From GCA-003244245 sp050699635 (lineage in GTDB: Bacteria > Actinomycetota > Actinomycetes > Mycobacteriales > Pseudonocardiaceae): DNA of 64,000 nt. Positions 33,287-41,930 of the stretch are shown in pieces (position 1 is the stretch's first letter; each line of letters begins with the position of its first letter). Below the pieces are notes generated by a model. It was given only the letters and a program-made list of their open reading frames with translations. It did not search any database and was not told the origin of the DNA. The position numbers and the translations under genes were made by a program. The stretch lies in assembly GCA_050699635.1 (NCBI GenBank), contig JBOHFK010000011.1, positions 1 through 64,000 of the forward strand. Reading direction: 5' to 3'.

Positions 33287-33598
33287 ATGAGTGACGTGTC
33301 AGGTCAATCGTCCCTACCAGCGCGGATTCAAGCTGGAGATAGCGCAACTGGCAATGGGCGAGGTACTGCACGTATACACTCGAATTCGGGCATGCCTCGG
33401 AGAGTGCTTGTCAGGGCTATGGGCGGGGAGAATGCCACAATTGTTGTGAGAGTAGTACAGGGTTGTGTGTGGTTGTCAGTTTCGCCGCCGTTTACTTGGG
33501 AGGCGATTATGACGGTGGGGATGGTGGATGCGGTGGTGGGAGTGCTTGAACTTGCTCGGGAGGAGGCGGAGCGCGGGAGGCGGGTGGTTCGGGGGTGA
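33287..33598 (+). CDS. Small hypothetical protein, third of three
   Basis: 103 aa. ATG 33287 has GAGGAGGAG 8 nt upstream (33270-33278), an unusually strong site that overlaps the previous gene end. Content: RVLVRAMGGENATIVVRVVQ, a short beta-like core, then AVVGVLELAREEAERGRR. Not recognised. Confidence 0.62.
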   Translation: MSDVSGQSSLPARIQAGDSATGNGRGTARIHSNSGMPRRVLVRAMGGENATIVVRVVQGCVWLSVSPPFTWEAIMTVGMVDAVVGVLELAREEAERGRRVVRG

Positions 33599-33673
33599 GG
33601 TGAGAGTCGCTCGGGAGACTTCGAGAACCGCCGCAGATTAGGATGAAACGGCGCGGTAAGCCAACACTGCCTA

Positions 33674-33846
33674 CTACGGCTCCGTGAAGCTTTTCCGCAA
33701 CTCTTCAAGAGTAGGAAAACCTCGAACATCTACGAGCTTGCTTTTACTGAGGAAACAGTCAGATGGTGCACCATGGCCTTCTATTAGGTTGTCAGCAACT
33801 CGCACCGTTAGCGCTGCGACTCTTGGGTTCGTAGCAATCTTTTAGT
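33674..33846 (-). pseudogene. 3' gene fragment in the 33.6-33.96 kb gap
   Basis: Minus-strand frame between a TAA and a TAG reads TNPRVAALTVRVADNLIEGH, then FLSKSKLVDVRGFPTLEELR and KSFTEP. It reads like the C-terminus of a real protein, but no start codon or upstream part remains. Base use is AT-richer than the flanks. The rest of this 362-bp gap shows nothing else. Confidence 0.35.
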
Positions 33847-33960
33847 TGCTTCGCGGCCCCGCTGGACAGTCTCACCGGAGCAGACCTGCTCGCCTGGGCC
33901 TTGGTGGGCCATGGTTCGAGTAGGGCTGCTTTGGTGGGCGCCAACAACCGCTGAACTGCA

Positions 33961-34923
33961 TTACCCTGTGTGGTGAAAGGTGCGTCGGTAGGCCTCGGGC
34001 GGGATGCCGATGGTTCGGTGGAAGTGGCGTCGCAGGGTGGTCGCGGTGCCCATGCCGGTGATGTCGGCGATGTGTTCGACGCTGTGGTGGGTGGTCTCGA
34101 GAAGTTGTTGGGCGCGGTGGATCCGTTGGGTGAGTAGCCACTGAAGCGGTGTGGTCGCGGTGGCGGCGGTGAAGTGGCGGGTCAGGTTGCGCGCGCTCAT
34201 GTTCGCCCGTCGCGCCAGGTCAGTGACGGTGAGCGGTTCATCGAGGTGGTCCAGCGCCCAGGCCAGTAACCCGGCGAGGCCGCGCTGGTCGTGGTCGGGA
34301 ACGGGGGTAGGGATGAACTGGGCTTGCCCGCCGGGCCGGTGCGGGGCGGTGACCAGGCGCCTGGCCAGGTCGTTGGTGACGGCGGTGCCGTAGTCGGTGC
34401 GCACGATGTGCAGGCACAGATCGATCCCCGCCGCGGCGCCGGCCGAGGTCAGGACATCGCCGTCGTCGATGTAGAGCACGTCGGGTTCGACTTGCACGTT
34501 GGGCCAGCGGCGCGCGAGACGGTCGGAATGCAGCCAATGAGTGGTGGCGCGCCGGCCGTCGAGGAGACCGGCGGCGGCGAGGACGAACGCGCCGGTGCAG
34601 ATCGAGGCGATGCGGGCACCGGCGTCGTGGGCGGCGCGCACGGCGTCGAGCAAATCGGTGGGTGGGTCGGCGTCGACGTCGTGGCAGGCCGGGACGATCA
34701 CGGTGTCGGCGCGGGCCAGCTCGTCGAGTCCGTGAGCGGTGTCAGCCCGGAACCACCCGCCGAACCGGACGTCGGAGGGGGCGCAGACGGTGAAGTCGTA
34801 CCAGGGATCGACCCAGTCCAGGCGGGCGCGTCCGAATACCGCACACGGTGCGGCGAGTTCGAAGATCGGGACGTCGGCGGTGACCGCGAGCGCGACGGAC
34901 GGCATGTCCGTAACTGTACGCAT
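33961..34923 (-). CDS. GlxA-type transcriptional regulator (DJ-1/PfpI + AraC HTH)
   Basis: 320 aa. The N-terminal DJ-1/PfpI domain has IASICTGAFVLAAAGLLDGR (nucleophile-elbow Cys in SICTGAF) and RRATTHWLHSDRLA. The C-terminal AraC domain shows LTVTDLARRANMSARNLTRH and HSVEHIADITGMGTATTLRR. Divergent from the MFS/amidase pair with a 52-bp gap, so likely their regulator. Family members often respond to small amines or amides. Confidence 0.93.
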   Translation of the reverse strand: MRTVTDMPSVALAVTADVPIFELAAPCAVFGRARLDWVDPWYDFTVCAPSDVRFGGWFRADTAHGLDELARADTVIVPACHDVDADPPTDLLDAVRAAHDAGARIASICTGAFVLAAAGLLDGRRATTHWLHSDRLARRWPNVQVEPDVLYIDDGDVLTSAGAAAGIDLCLHIVRTDYGTAVTNDLARRLVTAPHRPGGQAQFIPTPVPDHDQRGLAGLLAWALDHLDEPLTVTDLARRANMSARNLTRHFTAATATTPLQWLLTQRIHRAQQLLETTHHSVEHIADITGMGTATTLRRHFHRTIGIPPEAYRRTFHHTG

Positions 34924-34975
34924 GTTGGCGTTCCAGCCACTGGTGGCGGGTCAATGGGCACGTGAGACTCGGTGA

Positions 34976-36241
34976 GTGACTCACGATCAGCACACCGCGA
35001 CTGCTACCCAGCCGGCGCGATCACCGGGCGGCGCGATGAACCGGTGGGGATGGCTGCGGGTCGGTATCGCGGTGGCGGCGGTGGGGTGGGGTGCCAACCA
35101 GTTCGCCCCGTTGCTGCTGGTGTACCGCTCGCAGTTGGGCCTGTCGACTGCCACTGTCAACGCCACGTTCGGGCTCTACGCCCTTGGGCTCATCCCGGGT
35201 CTGCTGGTGTGCGGGCCGCTGTCGGACCGGTTCGGGCGGCGCCGGGTGATGCTGCCGGCGCTGATCGCCTCGGTGCTGGCCAGCGTGCTGCTCATCGCCG
35301 GTGGTTGGGCGGTCGGTTTGCTGTTCGTTGGCCGGGTGGTCGCCGGAGTGGCAAGCGGTGCGGCGTTCAGCTCCGGCGCGGCGTGGATCAAGGAACTGTC
35401 GGCCGCGGGTGGGCCTGATGGTCGTGCGGCCGGGCCGCGTCGGGTGACCGTGACCATGACGGCCGGTTTCGGTGGCGGACCGCTGGTGGCCGGCTTGCTG
35501 GCGCAGTGGGCGCCGTTCCCGACGGCCGTGCCCTACCTGCCGCACCTGCTGCTTGTGCTCGTGGCGGTGGTGCTCGTGTTGCGCACACCGGAGACTCGTG
35601 TCTTCACACCGAAGACGCACCAGCGTGGGAGGCCTGAGCTGGTCGAGCTGGGTAGGCAACGGTTGCGGACCGTCGTGCTGCCGTTGGCCCCGTGGGTGTT
35701 CGGCTCCGCGGCGATCGCGCTGGCTTATCTGCCCGGTCTGGTCACCGACCAGCTGGGCACCGCGGCGCTGGCGTTCACCGCCGTGGTCACCATGCTCACC
35801 GCTCTGGCCGGCATCCTGGTGCAGCCGCTGGCGCGACGGCTGGACGTCCCTGGTTCCGCCCGGCTGGTCAGCGCCTCGCTGGCCATCGTCGTCGCGGGCC
35901 TGCTGGTGTCGGCGGCCGCCGCGGCGACTGGGCAACCGGCCCTGGTCGTGGTCGCGATCCTCGTGCTCGGCGCGGGTTATGGTGCCTGCCAGGTGTGCGG
36001 GCTGCAGGAAATCCAGCGGCTCGCGAAGCCCGAGTCGCGGGCCGGGCTGACCGCTGTGTATCAGGCGGTGTCCTACCTGGGGTTCGCATTGCCCTTCCTG
36101 CTCGCCGCAGCCGCACCGGTCGCACCCGCTCCAGTCCTGCTGCTCGTTGTCGCGGGCCTGGCCGCAGTGACGCTCGGGTGGACCGCGCGCCGAGCTGCCA
36201 GCCACGGCTCCATCCGTCAGTCCACCACTGCCGAGAGGTGA
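34976..36241 (+). CDS. MFS transporter
   Basis: 421 aa from GTG 34976 (an ATG at 35036 is also possible and starts closer to the first helix). The loop 2-3 motif GPLSDRFGRRRVMLPALIAS is canonical. About 12 hydrophobic segments. It precedes the amidase by 4 bp, so the two are co-transcribed: probably uptake of an amide followed by hydrolysis. Confidence 0.9.
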   Translation: MTHDQHTATATQPARSPGGAMNRWGWLRVGIAVAAVGWGANQFAPLLLVYRSQLGLSTATVNATFGLYALGLIPGLLVCGPLSDRFGRRRVMLPALIASVLASVLLIAGGWAVGLLFVGRVVAGVASGAAFSSGAAWIKELSAAGGPDGRAAGPRRVTVTMTAGFGGGPLVAGLLAQWAPFPTAVPYLPHLLLVLVAVVLVLRTPETRVFTPKTHQRGRPELVELGRQRLRTVVLPLAPWVFGSAAIALAYLPGLVTDQLGTAALAFTAVVTMLTALAGILVQPLARRLDVPGSARLVSASLAIVVAGLLVSAAAAATGQPALVVVAILVLGAGYGACQVCGLQEIQRLAKPESRAGLTAVYQAVSYLGFALPFLLAAAAPVAPAPVLLLVVAGLAAVTLGWTARRAASHGSIRQSTTAER

Positions 36242-36245
36242 CCAC

Positions 36246-37808
36246 ATGCCCGTCACCAGACCCACCGTCGAGGACATCGCCGCGATAGCCATCCGCCTCG
36301 GCTACCACGGCGCGGTAGCCGACGCTGACCAGTACGCCGCGATCATCACCGAGCTGCTTGACGCCTACGACGTGGTCGATGACGTCGACGCGGACGCGCC
36401 CACCGAGCTCACCGCGCACCGTGCGCATCGGATCCCGAACCCGGCCGAGGACCCGCACAACGCCTGGTACGTCAAGGCCAGCATCACCGGCGCCGCATCG
36501 GGACCGCTCGCCGGCCGGACCGTCGCTGTGAAGGACAGCATCATGGTCGCCGGGGTGCCCATGATGAACGGATCAGGCCTGCTTGAGGGCTTCATTCCCC
36601 GCTTCGACGCCACCGTCGTCACCCGGATCCTGGCCGCTGGAGCAGAAGTGAGCGGCAAGACGAGCTGCGAGTACTTCTGCCTGTCCGGTGGCAGCCACAC
36701 CGCGCAACGCGGCGCGACCCACAACCCGCACCGGCGCGGATACTCCGCGGGTGGTTCGTCCAGCGGCAGCGCGGTCGCCCTGGTCACCGGCGACGTCGAC
36801 CTGGCGCTGGGCGCCGACCAGGCCGGATCGATCCGGGTCCCGGCCTCGTTCTGCGGTGTGGTCGGACTCAAACCCACCTACGGCCTGGTTCCCTACACCG
36901 GAATCGCCCCGCTCGATCCGGCCCTCGACCACGTCGGCCCGATGACCACCACCGTGGCCGACAACGCCCTGCTGCTCAGCGTCATCGCCGGTGCGGACGG
37001 CCAGGACCCTCGCCAACAACAGCCCCGCGTCGGTGACTACCCGGCCGCGCTCGCCACCGGCCTGCACGATCTGCGGGTCGGCGTGCTCGCCGAAGGATTC
37101 GACCAACCCGGCGGCGAACCCGACGTCGACGCCGCAGTACGCCACGCCGCGGCCGACCTCGGCAAGCTCGGCGCCGAAGTCCTCGAGATATCCGTTCCGA
37201 TGCATTCGATCGGACCGGCGCTGTGGATGCCGATCATCATGCACGGCATGGCTCGCACCGTTGTCGACGGACAGGGCTTCGGTATCGGCCGCAACGACCG
37301 CTACCCCACCGACATGATGGACCACCTGTTCGCCCGGCGAGACCGGGTCGACGAGCGGCCATCCAACATCACACTGTGCGCACTGCTGGCCCAGTACGTC
37401 GCCGACCGGCATGGGCAGTCCTACTACGGCAAGGCCATCAACGGCATCCGCCGGCTCCGCGCGGCCTACGACACCGCGCTCCGCGACGTCGACGTGCTGC
37501 TGATGCCCACCACCCCGCAGAAAGCGCAGCCACTACCCGCCGAGGGTGCGTCGATCGCGCAATGGTGCGCCCGGGCAACCGACATGTTCGGCAACACCGC
37601 ACCGTTCAACGTGACCCATCACCCGGCGCTGAGCATACCCTGCGGCACCAACGACGGACTGCCCATCGGTTTGATGCTGGTCGGGCGCCACTTCGACGAG
37701 GAAACCGTCTACCGCACCGCCTTCGCCTACGAACAACGCGACAGCACGCCGCCTCCGGACCTGCGCCGATCATCCGGTGCCTGTGGACCGTCAACCGCCG
37801 GTTGCTAA
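36246..37808 (+). CDS. Amidase signature-family hydrolase
   Basis: 520 aa. Ser-cisSer-Lys triad: Lys96 in VAVKDSIM, the Gly/Ser loop GGSSSGSA (from about residue 169) and nucleophile Ser195 in AGSIRVPAS. Further family marks: GLKPTYGLVPYTG, DHVGPMTTTVADN. The last 20 residues (PDLRRSSGACGPSTAGC) replace the usual C-terminus, perhaps by a frameshift near the broken MFS gene downstream. Substrate unknown; partner of the MFS transporter. Confidence 0.93.
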   Translation: MPVTRPTVEDIAAIAIRLGYHGAVADADQYAAIITELLDAYDVVDDVDADAPTELTAHRAHRIPNPAEDPHNAWYVKASITGAASGPLAGRTVAVKDSIMVAGVPMMNGSGLLEGFIPRFDATVVTRILAAGAEVSGKTSCEYFCLSGGSHTAQRGATHNPHRRGYSAGGSSSGSAVALVTGDVDLALGADQAGSIRVPASFCGVVGLKPTYGLVPYTGIAPLDPALDHVGPMTTTVADNALLLSVIAGADGQDPRQQQPRVGDYPAALATGLHDLRVGVLAEGFDQPGGEPDVDAAVRHAAADLGKLGAEVLEISVPMHSIGPALWMPIIMHGMARTVVDGQGFGIGRNDRYPTDMMDHLFARRDRVDERPSNITLCALLAQYVADRHGQSYYGKAINGIRRLRAAYDTALRDVDVLLMPTTPQKAQPLPAEGASIAQWCARATDMFGNTAPFNVTHHPALSIPCGTNDGLPIGLMLVGRHFDEETVYRTAFAYEQRDSTPPPDLRRSSGACGPSTAGC

Positions 37809-37817
37809 CGTCGGGCT

Positions 37818-38440
37818 GTGGTGGCGGGGGATGATCGGAAGACTGGCTCCTGGCCGCGCCCGACGGTGGGTCGCAGCACCGCGTTCGCACTGGTCGCCTA
37901 CGCGTTCGCGGTCACGATGCTCGGCACCACCCTGCCGACGCCGCTGTACCCGATCTACCAGCAACGGATCGGATTCTCCGGGTTCGTCGTCACGGTGATC
38001 TACGCCGTGTACGCCGTCGGCGTGCCGGGGTGCTCGCGCAGTACGGCCCGCTGCCGGAGCGGCTGTGCTACCTCGTCGATCTGGTGCTGGTGACGGTCGG
38101 GTTCGTCGGGGTCCTGCTGATCCCGGAAACCGCCGAGGTACGCCGCAGCGGGCGGTTAGGGATGCAGGGCTTGTTCGTGCCCTCCGAAGGTGGAGGCATT
38201 TTCGTGCGCGTCGGCGTCGTCGTGTTCTCGGTGTTCGCCGCGTCGGCAGCCGGCCAACTCACCCTTGAGCGCTTCCCGTCCGGGATCGCTATTCCCGCGG
38301 GTTGTTCGGCGCTGGTCGGGGGCATGGGCGTGCTCGCCGCAGGGCTCGGGCCGCGGGGATCGCCTTCAGCGCCGCCGTCGCGCTGCTCGCGCTGATCGCC
38401 GGGGTCAGCCTCAGCCGAACACGTCGCGCCGCTCGCCCAC
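37818..38440 (+). pseudogene. MFS transporter, internally deleted and frameshifted
   Basis: The start frame gives STAFALVAYAFAVTMLGTTL and FSGFVVTVIYAVYAVGV, a normal first helix pair. It then jumps (another frame) to LVDLVLVTVGFVGVLLIPET, the middle of the protein, then FVRVGVVVFSVFAASAAGQL and finally, in a third frame, FSAAVALLALIAGVSL. Most helices are deleted and at least two frame shifts exist. Overlaps the 3' end of the convergent LysR gene. Confidence 0.8.
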
Positions 38441-39319
38441 CTTTGCCAGGACCGCACGCGCGTGGTTGATGAGAGCTCGGGCCGCGGGGCTGGTCGGAGC
38501 TGGCGCCCTCCAGGCCAGCGCAAGGCGCCCACGCAACGAGGGTCTGGTGATGACCATGACATGAAGCCGCGCCGGGTGGGCCCTGGCAAAGGCTTCGGGC
38601 AGGATGGCCAGGCCCAGGCCACGCGCCGCCAGCTGGGCCAGGACGTCTGGGGCGCTGGCCTCGAACCCGACCCGGGGCGCAAAGCCGGCCGCGGCGCATG
38701 CCTGGTCAAGGCGGGCGCGCAGCCCGGTGCCCCGAGGAAGGCTGATCAACGTCCGGTCTCGGAGAGCGTCGAGGGTGATGGTGGTTCGATCGGCCGGTAC
38801 GTTGTGGTGGCAGACCGCAGCGACGAGGCGTTCGTCGGCGACGACCTGGGTCTCGATACCCGGTGGGGCCGTGCCCGCCAAGCCGATGACCGCCGCGTCG
38901 AGCGATCCCGCGTGCAGCTCTTCGACCAGATCGTCGGAGTTGCCCTCGGAGAGCATGATCTCAACGGCCGGGTGGTCCTGGTGGAAGTCCGCCAGGAGAC
39001 CGGCCAGATCGATATCGTGCGAGGTCACCATCCCGACCGCGACCCGGCCGCGGATCAGCCCGGTGAGCTCGTCGACGGCGAGCCGGGCACCCAGGACCGC
39101 CGCGAGAGCCGCCCGGACGTAGGGAAGCACGGCAGCACCCACCTGGGTCAGCCGCACGGTGCGCCCCGAGCGGTCCAGCAAGGCCTCGCCGAGCTCTCGC
39201 TCCAGTTGGCGGATCTGCGCGCTCACCCCCGGCTGGGAGACGTGGACCCTGGCCGCCGCCTTGGTGAAATTCGCCTCCTCGACCACCGCAACGAAGTACT
39301 CCAGCTGCCGGATTTCCAT
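38411..39319 (-). CDS. LysR-family regulator
   Basis: 302 aa. N-terminal HTH MEIRQLEYFVAVVEEANFTK then AAARVHVSQPGVSAQIRQLE; a type 2 periplasmic-binding-like effector domain follows (RVAVGMVTSHDIDLAGLLAD, ARGLGLAILPEAFARAHPAR). Divergent from the NTF2-like/monooxygenase pair, its probable target, with an inverted repeat in the gap. Confidence 0.94.
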   Translation of the reverse strand: MEIRQLEYFVAVVEEANFTKAAARVHVSQPGVSAQIRQLERELGEALLDRSGRTVRLTQVGAAVLPYVRAALAAVLGARLAVDELTGLIRGRVAVGMVTSHDIDLAGLLADFHQDHPAVEIMLSEGNSDDLVEELHAGSLDAAVIGLAGTAPPGIETQVVADERLVAAVCHHNVPADRTTITLDALRDRTLISLPRGTGLRARLDQACAAAGFAPRVGFEASAPDVLAQLAARGLGLAILPEAFARAHPARLHVMVITRPSLRGRLALAWRAPAPTSPAARALINHARAVLAKVGERRDVFG

Positions 39320-39323
39320 AACT

Positions 39324-39347
39324 GTTCATTCTAGCAACGAGATGAAC
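39324..39347. promoter_or_regulatory. Candidate LysR binding site
   Basis: gttcat (39324-39329) and atgaac (39342-39347) form a dyad with a 12-bp spacer in the divergent gap, matching the T-N11-A type of LysR boxes. It lies 5 bp from the LysR start and about 75 bp before the NTF2-like start. Confidence 0.5.
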
Positions 39348-39421
39348 TATCTCTTCGACTTCTCGATGCGGATGGCGCAGGGTGGACCTATGACACGTTG
39401 TTTCCTAGCGAGGAGTTGACC

Positions 39422-39784
39422 ATGAACGGTGGACGTGAACGCGCCACCCAGCCGGAGGATCTGGCGCGGCTGGTCGTCGAGCGGGTGAACGCCGGCGACG
39501 CCGAGGGGCTTGCGGAGCTTTATGAGCCCGAGGCGGTACTGGGCTTCCCGGTCGGGGAGGTGACAGTCGGGCGGGAGGCGATCCGCGGGGTGTACGAGAA
39601 GCTGCTCGCGAGCCGGCCGCACTTCGAACTCGAGGAAGCCCTACCCACACTGCGCGCCGGTGACCTCGCCCTGACCTCGACGCGCCCGCGCGACAACACC
39701 GGCGGCCGGGTACAGGTGGCGCGCCGCCAGCCGGACGGGACGTGGTTGCGCGTGCTCGACCGGCCCGAGTCCGGCAGCTCGTGA
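39422..39784 (+). CDS. SnoaL/NTF2-like protein
   Basis: 120 aa from ATG 39422 (GAGGAG upstream). LARLVVERVNAGDAEGLAEL followed by YEPEAVLGFPVGEVTVGREA and HFELEEALPTLRAGDLALTS is the NTF2-like (ketosteroid isomerase) fold used as isomerase, cyclase or accessory to oxygenases. Its stop overlaps the monooxygenase start as TGATG, so they function together. Confidence 0.85.
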   Translation: MNGGRERATQPEDLARLVVERVNAGDAEGLAELYEPEAVLGFPVGEVTVGREAIRGVYEKLLASRPHFELEEALPTLRAGDLALTSTRPRDNTGGRVQVARRQPDGTWLRVLDRPESGSS

Positions 39785-41007
39785 TGCGCAAGCCAGGCGC
39801 GGGAAGCGTACTGATTGCCGGGGCCGGGATCGGCGGGCTGACCGCCGCCCTGAGCCTGCACGCTGCGGGGATCAGCGCGACCGTCATCGAGCGGGTCCGG
39901 GAGATCCGGCCACTGGGAGTGGGCATCAATGTGCAGCCGCAGGCAGTCCGGACGCTCATTGAGTTGGGTCTGGGCCGTGAGCTGGCCGCCACCGCCATCC
40001 CCACTGCGGAGCATGTCTACCTCGACCGGTCCGGCAACCCGATCTTTGCTGAACCGCGCGGGCTGGCCGCCGGCTACGATTGGCCGCAGTACGCCGTGCA
40101 CCGCGGCGAACTGCAGATGCTGCTCCTGGCGGCGGTACGCGAGCGGCTCGGCACCGATGCCGTCCGCACCGGGACCCGGTTGGAGCGCTTCGACCAGACC
40201 GCGACCACGGTTCGCGCCTATGTGTTCGACCGCACCACCAACTCCGCGCAGGAGATCGAGGCGGACACGCTTATCGGAGCGGACGGCCTGCATTCAACAG
40301 TGGGTTCCCAGTTGCACCCGGATCAGGGATCACTGCTGTGGTCCGGGGTTCGGATGTGGCGGGGCGTGACCGAGGGTGCAGCTTTCCTCGGCGGCCGCTC
40401 CATGATCATCGTTCAGGACGGTACCGGTGTCCAGTTCCTCGCCTACCCGATCTCCCGGCGGGCTCTCGACCGTGGTCACGCGCTGATCAACTGGGTCTGC
40501 CAGGTGCCGGTGTCCGACCCGGGACCGCTGACCGAGGACGCCAGCTGGAACCGCCCCGGTCGCACAGCGGACGTACTGCCCTACTACGCCGGCTGGGCGT
40601 GGAGCTGGCTGGACGTGCCGGGACTGATCACCGGTAGCACCGAGATCCTCGAATACCCGATGGTCGACCGGGATCCGCTGCCGGTCTGGGGACGGGGCCG
40701 GGTGACGCTGCTCGGCGACGCGGCGCACCCGATGTACCCCGTCGGCGCCAACGGTGCTTCCCAAGCCATCATCGACGCCCGCGTGCTGGCCGCCAAGCTC
40801 GCCAGCGCCACCGATCCGATCGCCGGACTCGCCGGTTACGACAACGCGCGGCGGGGCGCCACAGCCGGTGTCGTACTGGCCAACCGGGAGATGCACCGGG
40901 CCGGCAACGCCGCCGCGGTGCGAGCTCCTGATGGCCTCGCCCGCAGCGGCGAGCTTGCCGCGATCACGGCCACCTACCGGCACATCACCGGGCGCGCCAC
41001 GCAATGA
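39784..41007 (+). CDS. FAD-dependent monooxygenase (PHBH/PhzS-like)
   Basis: 407 aa from ATG 39784. Dinucleotide loop VLIAGAGIGGLTAALSLHAA, the DG motif IGADGLHSTV and the GD motif VTLLGDAAHPMYPVGANGAS define a group A flavoprotein hydroxylase. PLGVGINVQPQAVRTLIELG recalls salicylate hydroxylase and PhzS relatives. The NTF2-like partner and the LysR regulator make this a small aromatic or polyketide oxidation unit. Confidence 0.93.
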   Translation: MRKPGAGSVLIAGAGIGGLTAALSLHAAGISATVIERVREIRPLGVGINVQPQAVRTLIELGLGRELAATAIPTAEHVYLDRSGNPIFAEPRGLAAGYDWPQYAVHRGELQMLLLAAVRERLGTDAVRTGTRLERFDQTATTVRAYVFDRTTNSAQEIEADTLIGADGLHSTVGSQLHPDQGSLLWSGVRMWRGVTEGAAFLGGRSMIIVQDGTGVQFLAYPISRRALDRGHALINWVCQVPVSDPGPLTEDASWNRPGRTADVLPYYAGWAWSWLDVPGLITGSTEILEYPMVDRDPLPVWGRGRVTLLGDAAHPMYPVGANGASQAIIDARVLAAKLASATDPIAGLAGYDNARRGATAGVVLANREMHRAGNAAAVRAPDGLARSGELAAITATYRHITGRATQ

Positions 41008-41076
41008 CCGAAGATTGTCAGACTCTTGCGGCACGATCGGCTGCGGCGCCACACCCGACAATGAGTGCGGGCACGT

Positions 41077-41673
41077 TCAGTGCTCGATGCCGCCGAGAGT
41101 GCGCTGCGCCAGCGCGGACAGCGCGGCTTTGATCCGCCGTTGAGTCAACCCGCGGTCGCGCAGATGCCGGTAGAACTCACCATCGAGGGGCGCGAGGAGC
41201 AGCTCCGCGAGTGCATCGTCAGGATCGGGCACCTCCGCCGCCCGGAGCAGGACTCTGACATGCGCCCGCCAGAAGGCGTAAACGCCGGTGCGGAAACGGG
41301 CGTCACCGGTGTCGGCTGCGAGAACGAGGTCAAGGTGCTGTTCGAGGAGCTCGACCATCGCGGCATAGAACGCGGCAAGCCGGTCCGCGGCGGGAGCTCC
41401 CGGGCCCAGTGGTGGCGCGCCCGACAATAACTGCTGTTGCAGGCAGCGCTCGTGCTCATCGAGCAATGCCATGGCCACCGCTGCCCGGTCCGGGTAACGC
41501 CGGTAGAGCGTGCCTTTGCCGACTCCGGCGGCCTTCGCGATGTCTTCCATGCTCACCCGGGTGGCGCCGCGTTCGGCGAACAACCGCTCGGCTGCGACCA
41601 GGATCCTGGCGCGGTTACGAGCAGCGTCGGCGCGCTCGGCGCGCTGCTGAGGATCGGCCAGTGGCAGTTCCAC
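41077..41673 (-). CDS. TetR-family regulator
   Basis: 198 aa. HTH: RILVAAERLFAERGATRVSM then EDIAKAAGVGKGTLYRRYPD. The C-terminal domain includes FYAAMVELLEQHLDLVLAAD. Divergent from an SMR efflux remnant, with a dyad in the gap; it probably once controlled that efflux gene and may now control the DsbA-like gene. Confidence 0.92.
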   Translation of the reverse strand: MELPLADPQQRAERADAARNRARILVAAERLFAERGATRVSMEDIAKAAGVGKGTLYRRYPDRAAVAMALLDEHERCLQQQLLSGAPPLGPGAPAADRLAAFYAAMVELLEQHLDLVLAADTGDARFRTGVYAFWRAHVRVLLRAAEVPDPDDALAELLLAPLDGEFYRHLRDRGLTQRRIKAALSALAQRTLGGIEH

Positions 41674-41687
41674 CCGGGCAGCCTAAC

Positions 41688-41715
41688 GCAAAAACTGGAC
41701 GGCAGTCCGCTTTGC
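41688..41715. promoter_or_regulatory. Candidate TetR operator upstream of SMR remnant
   Basis: A dyad centred on ctggac-ggca-gtccgc (41695-41710) with outer gcaaa/tttgc arms lies 15-40 bp upstream of the TetR start. Similar dyads are common TetR operators at SMR efflux genes. Confidence 0.5.
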
Positions 41716-41727
41716 TCGTAGGCTCGC

Positions 41728-41919
41728 ATGTGGACGCCCGTCCGCATGTGCCGGAATCGCCAGCACTGCGTCGAAGGAGGCCTGTTCACCGGCATCGGCG
41801 CACTCGGCGCGATCGCTCTCGGGGTGCTCGTCAACCACGACCCGATCACCGCCGGACGGCTCGGCGCGCTCGCCCTGATCGTCTCCGGCGTGGCTCTCGC
41901 CCGCGTCATCTCTGCATAG
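41728..41919 (+). pseudogene. Small multidrug resistance (SMR) transporter, C-terminal half only
   Basis: 63 codons. FTGIGALGAIALGVLVNHDP followed by ITAGRLGALALIVSGVALAR matches helices 3-4 of EmrE/SugE-type SMR proteins (usual length about 105). The first two helices with the essential membrane Glu are missing; the preceding residues (MWTPVRMCRNRQHCVEGG) are unrelated. So an internal deletion removed the functional half. Confidence 0.7.
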
Positions 41920-41930
41920 GAGTTGCCCTC

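Noticed and set aside
33872..34141. His/Pro/Arg-rich minus-strand frame overlapping the GlxA-type gene
   Set aside because: Out-of-frame shadow of the AraC-type domain coding sequence.
35021..36292. 423-codon minus-strand frame opposite the MFS gene
   Set aside because: Gln/His/Arg-rich shadow of a membrane protein gene.
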